DNA from: Leifsonia poae
GTDB lineage: Bacteria; Actinomycetota; Actinomycetes; Actinomycetales; Microbacteriaceae
DNA length: 64,000 nucleotides
Direction of reading: 5' to 3'
NCBI RefSeq assembly: GCF_020009625.1
Contig: NZ_JAIHLP010000002.1
Span: 558,001 to 622,000 of the forward strand
Made by a program: the position numbers and the translations under genes. Below the pieces are notes generated by a model, which saw only the letters and a list, made by a program, of their open reading frames with translations, was not told the origin of the DNA and made no database searches. The stretch's first letter is position 1; every line of letters begins with the position of its first letter. Of this stretch, positions 15,976 through 26,115 are shown in pieces.

Positions 15976-18396
15976 TCACTCGTTGTCGCCACCCGTCGAG
16001 TCCAGCCGGATCGCACCCGGGGAACCGCTCCACGCCCACTCCGCCACCTCGGGGATGTCCTCCCCGTGTTCGCGGGTGTACTCGCGCGCCCGCAGACGCG
16101 CATCCTGCATCTCCTGACGGAAGGCACCCTGCTTCGCCGCCAGCCCGGGCACGCGATCGAGCACATCCATCACCAGGTGGTACCGGTCGAGATCATTGAG
16201 CATCACCATGTCGAAAGGCGTGGTGGTCGTGCCCTCCTCCTTGTATCCGCGCACATGCAGATTGTCGTGCCCGACGCGACGGTAGGTGAGGCGGTGGATG
16301 AGCCACGGATAGCCGTGATAGGCGAAGATCACCGGCTTGTCCGTGGTGAACAGAGCATCGTACTCACGGTCGTTCAGACCGTGCGGATGCTCGCCCTCGC
16401 TCTGCAGTCGCATCAGATCGACGACGTTCACCACGCGCACCTTCAACGATGGGATGCGGTTCCGCAGAATCGACGCGGCGGCGAGCACCTCGAGGGTCGG
16501 GACATCACCCGCGCACCCCAGCACCACATCCGGCTCTTCGCCTACCACCTCGGTGCCCGCCCAGCCGAAGATGCCGATGCCTCGCGTGCAATGCTCGATC
16601 GCTTCGGGCATGGTCAGCCAATTGGGCGCCGGCTGCTTGCCCGCCACGACCACGTTCACATAGTCGACCGAGCGCAGGCAATGATCATAGGTGGAGAGCA
16701 GCGTGTTGGCGTCGAACGGCAGGTAGACCCGCACGACATCGGCCTTCTTGTTCACCACATGGTCGATGAAGCCCGGGTCTTGATGGGAGGCGCCGTTGTG
16801 GTCCTGCCGCCACACATGCGAGCTGAGCAGGTAGTTGAGCGACGCCACCGGTCGGCGCCAAGGGATGCGGCGCGACGTCTTCAGCCACTTCGCATGCTGG
16901 TTGAACATCGAGTCCACGATGTGGATGAATGCCTCGTAGGAGGTGAGCAGCCCGTGCCGCCCGGTCAGCAGATACCCTTCGAGCCATCCCTGGCATTGGT
17001 GCTCGCTCAACATCTCCATCACCCGGCCGCTGGTGGCCAAGTGGTTGTCGTCGTCGATCGGCCAGAACTCGGCGTTCCACTGCTTGTCGGTGACCTCGAA
17101 CACATCCTGCAGCCGGTTCGACGCCGTCTCGTCGGGGCCGAACAGGCGGAAGTCGGTGGGGTTGGCGACCATGACATCCCGCAGCCATCCGCCGAGCACG
17201 CGCGTCGCCTCCGCGACGGTTGCCCCCGGGGCGGGAACCTCGACGGCGTACTCACGGAAGTCGGGCAGCCGCAGGTCTCGCCTCAGCAGCCCTCCGTTGG
17301 CGACCGGGTTGGCGCTCATCCGACGCTCACCGAGCGGGGCGAGTGCGGTGATGAGCGCAATGGGAGCGCCGGACTCGTCGAAGAGTTCCTCGGGCCGATA
17401 GGACGCGAGCCAGTCCGCGAGCACGGCGGTGTGGGCTTCGGTGTCGCGGGCATCGGAGAGGGGAACCTGATGCGACCGCCAATTGTTCTCGGTGGGATGC
17501 CCGTCCACCTCCTTCGGACCGGTCCACCCTTTCGGTGTGCGCAGGATCAGCATCGGCCAGGCCGGTCGCCCCTCGAGTTCGCCCGCCGCGGCAGCCCGCT
17601 TGATGCCGTCGATCTGATCGAGGATCGTGTCGAGCGTCTCGGCCATCCGCTCGTGCACCGCCCGCGGATCCTCACCGTCGAAACCGCCCGAGACGAGGTA
17701 CGGCGTGTGGCCGTAGCCGCGCATGAGGTCGAACAACTCACTCTCGGGGATGCGCGCCAACACCGTGGGGTTCGCGATCTTGTACCCGTTCAGGTGCAGG
17801 ATCGGCAGCACGACGCCGTCGGTGACCGGGTTCAGGAACTTGTTCGAATGCCAGGCCGTCGCGAGCGGACCGGTCTCGGCCTCGCCATCGCCCACGACGG
17901 CGGCGACGAGCAGATCCGGATTGTCGAATGCGGCGCCGTACGCGTGGGAGAGCGCGTAGCCCAGCTCGCCGCCTTCATGGATCGACCCGGGCGTCTCCGG
18001 CGCGGCGTGGCTCGGGATGCCGCCGGGGAATGAGAACTGTCGGAAAAGCCTCCGGAGTCCGTCCTCGCTGCGATCGATCGCGCTGTAGATCTCGCTGTAC
18101 GTTCCGTCGAGGTAGGAGCTTGCCACCACGCCGGGACCGCCGTGGCCCGGACCGGCCACGAAGATCGTGTTCAGGTCCCGCTCCTGGATCGCCCGGTTGA
18201 GGTGGGCATAGACGAAATTGAGGCCCGGCGTCGTTCCCCAGTGGCCGAGCAACCGAGGCTTGATGTGCTCCCGGGTGAGCGGAACGCGCAGCAACGGATT
18301 GCCGAGCAGGTAGATCTGACCGACCGAGAGATAGTTCGCGGCTCGCCACCAGGCGTCGAGACGGTCGAGTGCCTCCGGAGACAAAGTGTTCGGCAT
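15976..18396 (-). CDS. xfp: phosphoketolase (xylulose-5-phosphate/fructose-6-phosphate)
   Basis: The ATG at 18396, preceded by GGGAAAGGA, gives 806 residues, the usual length. The thiamine-diphosphate enzyme splits xylulose 5-phosphate (and often fructose 6-phosphate) with phosphate into acetyl phosphate and a triose or tetrose phosphate. Visible family blocks are [37 protein letters not shown], the cofactor motif [17 protein letters not shown] (near 180), [11 protein letters not shown], and the C-terminal [18 protein letters not shown] and [17 protein letters not shown]. The gene is monocistronic and divergent from the GNAT gene. No acetate kinase is adjacent. Confidence 0.96.
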   Translation of the reverse strand: MPNTLSPEALDRLDAWWRAANYLSVGQIYLLGNPLLRVPLTREHIKPRLLGHWGTTPGLNFVYAHLNRAIQERDLNTIFVAGPGHGGPGVVASSYLDGTYSEIYSAIDRSEDGLRRLFRQFSFPGGIPSHAAPETPGSIHEGGELGYALSHAYGAAFDNPDLLVAAVVGDGEAETGPLATAWHSNKFLNPVTDGVVLPILHLNGYKIANPTVLARIPESELFDLMRGYGHTPYLVSGGFDGEDPRAVHERMAETLDTILDQIDGIKRAAAAGELEGRPAWPMLILRTPKGWTGPKEVDGHPTENNWRSHQVPLSDARDTEAHTAVLADWLASYRPEELFDESGAPIALITALAPLGERRMSANPVANGGLLRRDLRLPDFREYAVEVPAPGATVAEATRVLGGWLRDVMVANPTDFRLFGPDETASNRLQDVFEVTDKQWNAEFWPIDDDNHLATSGRVMEMLSEHQCQGWLEGYLLTGRHGLLTSYEAFIHIVDSMFNQHAKWLKTSRRIPWRRPVASLNYLLSSHVWRQDHNGASHQDPGFIDHVVNKKADVVRVYLPFDANTLLSTYDHCLRSVDYVNVVVAGKQPAPNWLTMPEAIEHCTRGIGIFGWAGTEVVGEEPDVVLGCAGDVPTLEVLAAASILRNRIPSLKVRVVNVVDLMRLQSEGEHPHGLNDREYDALFTTDKPVIFAYHGYPWLIHRLTYRRVGHDNLHVRGYKEEGTTTTPFDMVMLNDLDRYHLVMDVLDRVPGLAAKQGAFRQEMQDARLRAREYTREHGEDIPEVAEWAWSGSPGAIRLDSTGGDNE

Positions 18397-18537
18397 CGGA
18401 ATCCTTTCCCTTGGCGCGAAGCCTACGCGGGCCTCGACTCCGGGCAACCACCCCGAGAAGAACAGTCGTCGACTCCGACCGCACGGTTCGGGTCCGTCGA
18501 GCGCTCGGAGCCCCTCGCGGGCATGCCGCACGCGCGA

Positions 18538-18543
18538 TAGGTT
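18538..18543 (+). promoter_or_regulatory. candidate -10 element for leaderless GNAT gene
   Basis: TAGGTT ends six bases before the ATG at 18550, and no ribosome site or -35 was recognised. Confidence 0.4.
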
Positions 18544-18549
18544 GTCGCT

Positions 18550-19155
18550 ATGTCTGCGCAGACGATCACGGTCGAGGCCGTCCGCCCCGACCTCTGGCCC
18601 CGAGTGCAGCAGGTCTTCGGCGAGAAGGGCGACCCCGCCGGATGCTGGTGCCAATGGTTCAAACTGACCGGCGCCCGGTTCCGAGAACTGACGGTCGACG
18701 AACGATCGCAATCGCTCCGCCAGAGAATCGGGCAGGATCCGGCCCCCGGCGTCCTCGCGTGGCTCGACGGCGAGCCCGCCGGGTGGGCGGCGGTCGAGCC
18801 GTTCTCCCGTTACCCGGGGCTCGCCCGCTCCCCCATCACGAAGCGCACCGCCGACGACCCGGCTGACCCCTGGGCCGTCACCTGCTTCGTGGTCCGCGCC
18901 GATGCCCGCCGCCGCGGTGTCGCCGGCGCCCTCCTCGCCGGTGCCGTGGATTTCGCCGTCCAGCACGGAGCGACGGTGATCGAGGGCTACCCCGTCGACA
19001 CGGCGGTGCGGCCGTCCCTGACGGCCGCGGAGCGCTACCACGGCACCGTCAGCCTGTTCGAGGACGCCGGGTTCCGCATTGTGAGACGCCCCTCGACGAT
19101 CCGGGCGATCATGCGCCTGGAGCGTGCCGAAGGAGCCCGTAGGCTCGAGGGGTGA
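18550..19155 (+). CDS. GNAT-family N-acetyltransferase
   Basis: The 201-residue protein has a GNAT core: the acetyl-CoA-binding strand and loop [28 protein letters not shown] (near 110-140, with the RRRGVA pyrophosphate loop), followed by [10 protein letters not shown] and the C-terminal [15 protein letters not shown] strand pair. An N-terminal GCWCQWFK block is shared with GNAT proteins often found in actinobacteria. The acceptor substrate is unknown. Its stop overlaps the GTG of the EamA gene (GTGA), so both are made from one transcript. Confidence 0.88.
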   Translation: MSAQTITVEAVRPDLWPRVQQVFGEKGDPAGCWCQWFKLTGARFRELTVDERSQSLRQRIGQDPAPGVLAWLDGEPAGWAAVEPFSRYPGLARSPITKRTADDPADPWAVTCFVVRADARRRGVAGALLAGAVDFAVQHGATVIEGYPVDTAVRPSLTAAERYHGTVSLFEDAGFRIVRRPSTIRAIMRLERAEGARRLEG

Positions 19156-20050
19156 CCTCGACCCCCGAACACCCTGCGCGGCGTTCGGCGATCGGCGCGG
19201 GCACTCAGATCGCCACCGAGGTGAGCATCAACTTCGGCTCCTCCCTCGCCGGACTGCTCATCCCGATCGTCGGCTCCGTCGTCGTCGTGGCGGTGCGGCA
19301 GATCATCACCGCCGTCGTGGTGCTGCCGTTCTATCGACCCCGTCGCGCCGAACTCACCTGGCGGCGTCTGTGGCCGGCCCTCGCGCTCGGTGTGGTCCTG
19401 GCCACGATGAACCTCAGCTTCTATGAGGCCGTCGGCCGGCTCGGGCTCGGGATCGCGGCCACCATCGAGTTCCTGGGGCCGTTCGCGCTGGCGTTGGCAG
19501 GATCCCGCCGACTGCTCGATGTGCTCTGCGCGGTGGTCGTCGCCGCCGGCGTCGTGCTGCTCACGGGAACGGTGGGCGCGATCAACGGCTGGGGTGTAGT
19601 GCTGGCGCTCACAGCAGCAGCCTCCTGGGCGGCTTACATCCTGCTGACCGGCGCGTGGCACTTCGACTTCCCGGCCTCGAAGGGTTGAGCGTAGCGAGCG
19701 TCGTGGCCACGGCAATCCTTGTGCCGATCGCGCTCGTCGTCGTCGACTACAGCCGGATCGACTGGGGTGTGATCGGTCTGCTCGTCGCGGCCGGTCTGCT
19801 CTCCTCCGCCATTCCCTACAGCCTCGACACCTTCATCCTGCGCCGCATCACGCCCCGGCTGTACGCGATCATCACGAGCTTCGGGCCTGTCGTCGCCACG
19901 CTCTTCGGGGTGCTCGTGCTGCACGAGCATTTCACTCCGCTGCAATTGGCGGGGATCCTCATCGTCTGCGCGGCCGCCGGTGTCACGATCGTGACGCAGC
20001 GCGACCATCCCCGCTCCGAATTGGAGAGCACGGCCGAAACCATCCCCTGA
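19152..20050 (+). pseudogene. EamA/RhaT-family transporter, frameshifted as sequenced
   Basis: The first frame (GTG at 19152, 178 residues) covers five to six helices of a ten-helix drug/metabolite transporter of the RhtA/EamA type: [54 protein letters not shown]. It then runs into a stop at 19688. The second half (VALRLPGLEGLSVASVVATAILV to the LGILIVCAAAG-like last helix) is in another frame and ends at 20050. One added base near 19654 joins them as LLTGAVALRLPG, giving about 299 residues. It probably exports amino acids (threonine/homoserine-like). It follows the GNAT gene in an operon. Confidence 0.8.
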
Positions 20051-20066
20051 TCGCTGACAGCGGAGG

Positions 20067-20920
20067 TCAGGAGAGGATGTCTTTCGTGGTGAAACGGCCG
20101 ATGGCGAGCGCACCGAACACGGCGATGTACCCGAGCTGCAGGAGCGCATTGCTGCCGAAGGAGTCCCACGAGATCGGCTGACGCAGCAGATCGGCGAATC
20201 CCAGCCAGTAGTGGCTGAACAGCCAGGGGTGCACGGCGTCGAGCTGAGGCAGCTGGTCGAGCACCTGCGACACCACCGAGAGCACGATCGTCGCCGCCAT
20301 CGCCCCACCGGCACATCGGTGAGGGTGGAGAGGAACAGGCCGATCGCACACAATCCGAGAAGCGACACCGTGACATACGCGGCGATGCCGAGCAGACGCA
20401 GGAACGCATCGCCCACGCTCACGACGTCGCCCGAGAGCAGGGTGACCGGTCCGATCGGGAACAGGATCGCCCCGATCAGCGAACCGGCGAGAATCACGAC
20501 AACCGTCGCCGCCACACAGAACACGGCGGCCCCGGCGTACTTCACCGCCAGCAGACGCACCCGGCCGGCCGGCGCGATCAGCAGATAGCGCAGGGTCCCG
20601 TGGCCCGCCTCCCCGGCCACGGTGTCCCCCGCCACAACACCGATCGTCAGCGGCAGGAACAGCGGAACGCAGACGACGAGGGCAGTGAACCCCACGAAGA
20701 GCCCGTTCGCCGTGATCTGGTCGAGGAACTGGGGCCCGCGACCCGATCGGCTCCCGCCGGTCACGCGCACGGCGACGGCGATCAGGATGGGAACCGCGGC
20801 CAGGGCGGCGAGCATCGCCCAGGTGCGCCATCGGCGGAACAGCACGGAGAGCTCGGACCACAGCAACGACCAGCCGGCCGCTCGCCGTGGCCGGATCGCG
20901 GCGGTCTCACTGCTCGACAT
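20067..20920 (-). pseudogene. ABC-2 type transporter permease, frameshifted as sequenced
   Basis: From the ATG at 20920 (MSSSETAAIRPRRAAGW) the frame shows an ABC-2 permease with helices such as TWAMLAALAAVPILIAVAVRV, GFTALVVCVPLFLPLTIGVVAGD and VKYAGAAVFCVAATVVVILAG, and the GEAGHGTLRYLL element. After STLTDVPVG the frame is lost; AMAATIVLSVVSQVLDQLPQLD and the last helices continue in the next frame to a stop at 20067. One extra G in the GGGG run near 20304-20307 repairs it to about 284 residues. It is the membrane partner of the ATPase upstream, whose restored stop would overlap this start by 14 bases. Confidence 0.8.
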
Positions 20921-21879
20921 CGAAACCTTCCCCGTAAGCTCCACGAACCGTTGCTCCAGCGTCGCACCGTGGACCGCGAACGCCCGCACCCGCACGCCGC
21001 CGGCGACGAGCGCAGCCACGATCTCCTCCGGGGCGACGGGCCCGGGTGCGGCCGACCCCGTTCCGGCCGTCGCTTCCGGCAGGGGTGCATCCATCACCCG
21101 TCCACGGTCGTCGTCGGTCCGATGCCGAGCTGCGCCAGAACGGCCGTCGCCGCCGGCGCGTCGGGAGTGTCGAGCCGGAGGCGCGGACCGCTCGCCCCGC
21201 GCAATTCGTCGAGCGATCCCTGAGCCACGAGCCGCCCCGTTCGCATGATCGCCGCGTGCGAGCAGATCTGTTCGATCTCGGCCAGCAGGTGGCTGGAGAC
21301 GAACACCGTCCGTCCCTCGCCCGCCAGCGACCGCACCAGCGTGCGGACCTCCCGCGTCCCCTGCGGGTCGAGGCCGTTGGTCGGCTCATCCAGGATGATC
21401 AGGTCGCGGTCGGTGAGGAGCGCCCCCGCGATTCCGAGCCGCTGCTTCATGCCGAGCGAGTATGTTCGCACGTTCCGGCCAGCCGCGTGGGTCAATCCGA
21501 CCCGGTCGAGCGCGGCCGCCACGCGCGCCCGTCGGGTCGCCGACGGCGCTGAGCGGTCCGCCGAATCGCGGCGGATCAGGTTGGCCGTGCCGGAGAGGTA
21601 CGGCGCGAACGCCGGCCCTTCGACGAGCGCGCCGACGCGAGGGAGAACGGCGGCGCCCCGCTCCGGCATCGGCTGTTCCAGCAGTCGGATCTCCCCGGCC
21701 GATGCTGACACCAGCCCGAGCAGCATCCGGATCGTCGTGGTCTTGCCCGACCCGTTCGGGCCGAGGAAGCCGAACACCGACCCGCGCGGAACGTCGAGGT
21801 CGACACCGTCCACCACCGTCCGCGAACCGAACCTCTTGGTCAGGCCGCTCGTCGTGATGGCGGCGGCGGTGCCTGTCAC
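20907..21879 (-). pseudogene. ABC transporter ATP-binding protein, twice frameshifted as sequenced
   Basis: The first 261 residues (ATG 21879) hold the nucleotide-binding domain: Walker A LGPNGSGKTTTIRML, Q-loop region, signature YSLGMKQRLGIAGALL, Walker B LIILDEPTNGLDP, and the switch His in VSSHLLAE. The frame then ends early at 21094. The C-terminal part (MDAPLPEATAGTG through ATLEQRFVELTG) follows in a second frame, and the expected ending GEGFDVEQ in a third. Adding one G at 21097-21099 and one at 20930-20933 restores about 324 residues. It powers a BcrA-like exporter with the permease downstream and the LolA-like protein upstream. Confidence 0.8.
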
Positions 21880-22961
21880 CGAGCGGCGGCTTGCAGGGCG
21901 GAAACGGGGACGGCCCCGGCGAAGACCCGGCCATCGTCGGCCACGAACACCGAGACGAGCGATGTGCTGAACGCACGACCTCCCGATACCGCGGTGGTCA
22001 GCTGACCGTACAGCGGCGACGATGTGAGCTGCGACGGCACAGACCCGGCCGGCAGTGCGACGATGGCGTCCCAGCCGGTGCCGGTGACGGTCGGCTTCGG
22101 ATGCGTCGGCGCCTTATTCTGCGACGGCCCGGCGGATGTCGGCAGCGCCTGCTCCGTCACGGTCGCGCCCTTCGGCGGAGTGAAGGAAAAGACGTCGGAC
22201 GACGGTGTCGCGGTGCTGAACCGGCTGAATCCGACCTCGAAAGCGGGCGTGGTCTGCCCGCGAGCATCCACCTGGACCCGCAGCGGGATGCCGGTGTCAC
22301 CGTCGACCGCGATGGAAACGGAGCCGACCAGGGTGGCGTCGGTCTTCGGCGTGAGCACGAGATCGTATGCGTCTCGTCCCGCGACCTTCACCGGGGCGCC
22401 GAGGGTGACCGAGGTGCTCGGATCCACCGCGGTCAGGAAACGCTGCGCGAGCTGCGACGGCGTCATGGCGGTGCCGGGGATCGCATCCGGGTCCTGCCCG
22501 CGGTTGTCCGGCGCTTTGAGGCTCGAGCGGTCGGGCAGTGCGATGTGCGTGACCTTCTCACCTGTCGAGGTGTACAGCCACACATCGGAGCCGTTGCGCA
22601 CCACGTCGCGCTCGGCGAGCTGGTCGAGCACCTGCACCCGGAGTTTCGTCGGACCGTCGACGTAGACAGCGGCGGTGTGCGAACCGGTCAGCAGCTCGAG
22701 CGCGTTCGCGGCGCTGCTCTCGGCGCCCGAACCGGAACCCTGCCCGATCGAGGGAAGGGACGGCAGGCCGAGGTCGGAACTCTGCTCGACCGTGCCGGAG
22801 AACGCTTTCACCTCACTCGCGGCGACCAGGTTCAGTACCTCGCCCGGCGTCTTCGACGGCAGATCGGCCGCACCCGCGGCGAGCGGTGCGATGATCGCGC
22901 CTGCAGCGATCGCGACCGGCACGACGACGGCCGGCAGCCAGCGGACCCAACGGTTCTTCAT
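21876..22961 (-). CDS. exported LolA-like (lipoprotein-carrier fold) protein
   Basis: The 361-residue protein has an N-terminal signal or anchor (MKNRWVRWLPAVVVPVAIAA) and a mature part with the LolA/MucB-like pattern: VKAFSGTVEQSSDLGLPSLP, GPTKLRVQVLDQLAERDVVRNGSDVWLYTSTGEKV, then a VSIAVDGDTGIPLRVQVDARG block and VGFSRFSTATPSSDVFSFTPPKG. Such proteins sense or carry hydrophobic cell-wall ligands. Its stop overlaps the ATG of the ABC ATPase (ATGA), so the exporter may handle the same ligand. TAGTGT seven bases before the ATG suggests a leaderless message. Confidence 0.82.
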   Translation of the reverse strand: MKNRWVRWLPAVVVPVAIAAGAIIAPLAAGAADLPSKTPGEVLNLVAASEVKAFSGTVEQSSDLGLPSLPSIGQGSGSGAESSAANALELLTGSHTAAVYVDGPTKLRVQVLDQLAERDVVRNGSDVWLYTSTGEKVTHIALPDRSSLKAPDNRGQDPDAIPGTAMTPSQLAQRFLTAVDPSTSVTLGAPVKVAGRDAYDLVLTPKTDATLVGSVSIAVDGDTGIPLRVQVDARGQTTPAFEVGFSRFSTATPSSDVFSFTPPKGATVTEQALPTSAGPSQNKAPTHPKPTVTGTGWDAIVALPAGSVPSQLTSSPLYGQLTTAVSGGRAFSTSLVSVFVADDGRVFAGAVPVSALQAAAR

Positions 22962-22968
22962 GACATCG

Positions 22969-22974
22969 ACACTA
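22969..22974 (-). promoter_or_regulatory. candidate -10 element for the LolA-like/ABC operon
   Basis: TAGTGT on the minus strand ends seven bases before the ATG at 22961. No clear -35 or ribosome site was found. Confidence 0.4.
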
Positions 22975-23041
22975 CGCCGGTGTGGATGCCGAGGGACCTC
23001 GCAGATGCTGCGAACTCGGTGGGAAACCGCTCCGGTCCGAA

Positions 23042-23082
23042 CGACGGGAAGGGCCCCGCCGAAGCGAGGGCCCTTCCCGTCG
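23042..23082 (-). terminator. strong terminator hairpin after pyk
   Basis: CGACGGGAAGGGCCC and GGGCCCTTCCCGTCG form a perfect 15-bp stem around an 11-base loop, starting 11 bases past the pyk stop. It lacks a long T tract but is by far the strongest hairpin noticed between genes here. It ends the trp-lgt-glt-pyk run. Confidence 0.8.
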
Positions 23083-23092
23083 GATCCGTGAT

Positions 23093-24508
23093 TCAGATGA
23101 CGTCGCCGACCCGGTGCACGCGGATGTCGTTGGTGGTGCCGGGGATTCCGGGAGGGGACCCGGAGATGATGATGACCTTGTCGCCGTTCTCTGCGCGACC
23201 GGTCGACTTGAGCGCCTCATCCACCTGCGCGACCATCTGGTCGGTGTGAGTGACCCGCGCGACGACGAACGACTCGACGCCCCAGTTCAGCGACATGCGG
23301 CGGCGGATCGACTCTTCCGGCGTGAAAGCGAGGATGGGGATGCTGCTGCGGATGCGCGACATGCGCCGCGCCGACTCACCCGACTCGGTGAACACGCAGA
23401 GGTACTTGGCCTCAACGAAATCGGCGACCTCGACAGCGGCCAAGGTGATGGCGCCGCTCTGGGTGCGCGGACGCGTGCCGAGCGGGGCGATCCGGTCGAG
23501 CCCGTGCTCCTCGGTGGACCTGACGATGCGCGCCATGGTCTGCACGGTGATCACCGGGTACTCCCCGACACTGGTCTCTCCGCTGAGCATGACCGCATCG
23601 GCACCGTCGAGCACGGCGTTCGCCACATCCGAAGTCTCTGCGCGGGTCGGAACCGGGCTCGAGATCATGGATTCGAGCATCTGCGTCGCCACGATGACCG
23701 GCTTGGCCGCGCGGCGGGCGAGCTCGACGGCGCGCTTCTGCACGATGGGCACGGCCTCCAGCGGAAGCTCGACGCCCAGATCACCGCGGGCGACCATGAT
23801 GGCGTCGAAGGCCTCGATGATCTCTTCGAGCGCCTCGACGGCCTGCGGCTTCTCGATCTTGGCGATGACGGGGACTTTGCGTCCCTCTTCCGCCATGATC
23901 TCGTGCACGCGCTCGATGTCGCTGGCGTTGCGCACGAATGAGAGGGCGATCAGGTCGGCACCGAGGTTGAGCCCCCAGCGCAGATCGGCCTCGTCCTTCT
24001 CGGAGAGGGCCGGGACGTTCACCGCGACTCCCGGCAGATTGATGCCCTTGTTGTTGGACACCGGTCCGGCCACGATGACCTTGGTGGTGACGACGGTGCC
24101 GTCGGTCTCGGTGACCTGAACGCGCACCTTGCCGTCGTCGATGAGGAGGTAGTCGCCGGGCGACACGTCCTGGGGAAGACCCTTGAAGGTGGTCGAGGAG
24201 ATCTCCCTGGTACCGATGATGTCGTCGGTGGTGATCTTGAAGATGTCACCCTCGGCGAGCTCGTAGGGGCCGGCCTCGAACTTGCCGAGACGGATCTTCG
24301 GGCCCTGGAGGTCGACCATGACGGCGACAGGCTTGCCGGCGTCGTCGGCCGCCTTGCGCACATTCGCGTAGACGCCCTCGTGGACGTCATAGCTTCCGTG
24401 ACTGAGATTCATTCGGGCGACGTCAACGCCCGCGTCGATGATGGCGCGGATGTTGTCGTAGCTCGAGGTCGCTGGCCCGAGGGTCGCGACGATTTTGGCC
24501 CTTCTCAT
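23093..24508 (-). CDS. pyk: pyruvate kinase
   Basis: The ATG at 24508 (MRRAKIVATLGPATSS) gives 471 residues; an earlier in-frame start would add 31 residues with no family match. The enzyme converts phosphoenolpyruvate and ADP to pyruvate and ATP. Motifs are MNLSHGSYDVH (near 40), the active-site signature IAKIEKPQAVE with the catalytic Lys (near 215), VARGDLGVELPLE, and ATQMLESMISSPVPTRAETSDVANAV. The C-terminal allosteric domain is complete and ends RVGDVI. It is the last gene of the minus-strand biosynthetic run and is followed by a strong terminator. Confidence 0.97.
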   Translation of the reverse strand: MRRAKIVATLGPATSSYDNIRAIIDAGVDVARMNLSHGSYDVHEGVYANVRKAADDAGKPVAVMVDLQGPKIRLGKFEAGPYELAEGDIFKITTDDIIGTREISSTTFKGLPQDVSPGDYLLIDDGKVRVQVTETDGTVVTTKVIVAGPVSNNKGINLPGVAVNVPALSEKDEADLRWGLNLGADLIALSFVRNASDIERVHEIMAEEGRKVPVIAKIEKPQAVEALEEIIEAFDAIMVARGDLGVELPLEAVPIVQKRAVELARRAAKPVIVATQMLESMISSPVPTRAETSDVANAVLDGADAVMLSGETSVGEYPVITVQTMARIVRSTEEHGLDRIAPLGTRPRTQSGAITLAAVEVADFVEAKYLCVFTESGESARRMSRIRSSIPILAFTPEESIRRRMSLNWGVESFVVARVTHTDQMVAQVDEALKSTGRAENGDKVIIISGSPPGIPGTTNDIRVHRVGDVI

Positions 24509-24615
24509 ACTTTTCTTCTTGCTCCGTGATTCTGCGCCCCTGACGGCGCTCGATTCGGTGATGACGTCACGCGGGGTTCCGCGCGCGCGTCCAACAGACA
24601 AAAGAGTTCATCAAC

Positions 24616-26073
24616 TCAGACGAGGATTCCACGATCGGTGGGACGGACCGGGAACGGCAACTGTGTCTCCCCCTCAAGATACCGGTCAACGGCCGACGCC
24701 GCTGCACGGCCTTCGGCGATCGCCCAGACGATGAGCGACTGGCCGCGGCCCGCATCCCCTGCCACGAACACGCCGGGTCGGCTCGTCTGGTAGTCGCCGT
24801 CGCGCTGCACATTGCCGCGCTCGTCGAACGGGAGCTCCAGCTGGGCCGAGAGATCCTGCGACTCGGGGCCGGTGAAGCCGAGGGCCAGCAGCACGAGGTC
24901 GGCCGGGATCTCCCGCTCGGTGCCCGCCTTCGGCACGCGGCGACCGTCGAGGTACTCGGTCTCGGCGACGCGGATGGCCCGCACCTCGCCGTGCTCGTTC
25001 GCCAAGAATTCGACGGTCGAGGCGAGGAACTCGCGATGTCCGCCCTCTTCGTGGGCGCTGGAGACCTCGAACAGCGTCGGCGTGGTCGGCCACGGCTGGT
25101 GACCGGGCCGCTCGCTCGGCGGCTGCGTTCCGATGGCGAGGTTGGTGACGGAAGCCGCTCCCTGACGGTGCGCGGTCCCGATGCAGTCCGCACCCGTGTC
25201 GCCACCACCGAGGACCACGACGTGCTTGCCCTCCGCAGTGATCTGGTCGGCGATGCCGTCGCCGGCGCCCGCCTTGTTCTGCTGAACCAGGTACTCCATG
25301 GCGAAGTGCACACCGCTCAGATCGCGTCCCGGGATGGGCAGATCGCGCGGCACCATCGCACCGGTCGCGACGACGACCGCGTCGTACCGCGCGCGCAGGT
25401 CGTCCCAGGTGATGTCGGCGCCGATGTTGACGCCGGCGCGGAACCGAGTGCCCTCGGCCATCATCTGGTTCAGTCGCGCCTCGAGGTGCTTCTTCTCCAT
25501 CTTGAAGTCCGGGATGCCGTAGCGCAGCAGGCCGCCGATACGGTCATCGCGCTCGTACACGGCGACGGTGTGACCGGCCCGCGTGAGCTGCTGAGCGGCG
25601 GCGAGCCCGGCCGGACCGGAGCCGACGACGGCCACCGTCTTGCCGGTGAGCCGCTCCGGCGGGTGCGGCTGCACCCAGCCGTTCTGCCAGGCCTGGTCGA
25701 TGATCGACACCTCGACCTGCTTGATCGTCACAGCGGGCTGGTTGATGCTGAGCACGCAGGACGACTCGCAGGGAGCCGGGCACAGCCGCCCGGTGAACTC
25801 GGGGAAGTTGTTCGTGGCGTGCAGGCGCTCGATGGCCTGACGGCCCTCGCCTCGCCACATGAGGTCGTTCCACTCCGGGATCAGGTTGCCGAGCGGGCAT
25901 CCCTGGTGGCAGAACGGGACACCGCAATCCATGCATCGGCCGGCCTGCTGCCGAAGCTGGCTCGGGTCGCCCGCCTCATAGACCTCTTTCCAGTCCATCA
26001 GGCGCACGGACACCGGGCGACGTTTGGGGAGCTCGCGCTCCGTCACCTTGAGGAAGCCCTTCGGATCAGCCAC
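24616..26073 (-). CDS. gltD: glutamate synthase small subunit
   Basis: The GTG at 26073 is chosen because AAGAAGGAG lies six bases before it; it gives 485 residues. The subunit oxidises NADPH and passes electrons through iron-sulfur clusters to GltB. N-terminal cysteines for two 4Fe-4S clusters are CMDCGVPFCHQGCPLGNLIP (near 46) and CPAPCESSCV (near 102). The FAD site is VAVVGSGPAGLAAAQQL (near 150) and the NADPH site is VVVLGGGDTGADCIG (near 290). It lies 42 bases after gltB on the same strand. Confidence 0.96.
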   Translation of the reverse strand: MADPKGFLKVTERELPKRRPVSVRLMDWKEVYEAGDPSQLRQQAGRCMDCGVPFCHQGCPLGNLIPEWNDLMWRGEGRQAIERLHATNNFPEFTGRLCPAPCESSCVLSINQPAVTIKQVEVSIIDQAWQNGWVQPHPPERLTGKTVAVVGSGPAGLAAAQQLTRAGHTVAVYERDDRIGGLLRYGIPDFKMEKKHLEARLNQMMAEGTRFRAGVNIGADITWDDLRARYDAVVVATGAMVPRDLPIPGRDLSGVHFAMEYLVQQNKAGAGDGIADQITAEGKHVVVLGGGDTGADCIGTAHRQGAASVTNLAIGTQPPSERPGHQPWPTTPTLFEVSSAHEEGGHREFLASTVEFLANEHGEVRAIRVAETEYLDGRRVPKAGTEREIPADLVLLALGFTGPESQDLSAQLELPFDERGNVQRDGDYQTSRPGVFVAGDAGRGQSLIVWAIAEGRAAASAVDRYLEGETQLPFPVRPTDRGILV

Positions 26074-26115
26074 GAGTCGCTCCTTCTTCAACGAAATCCT
26101 TCAGATCAGTCAGCA

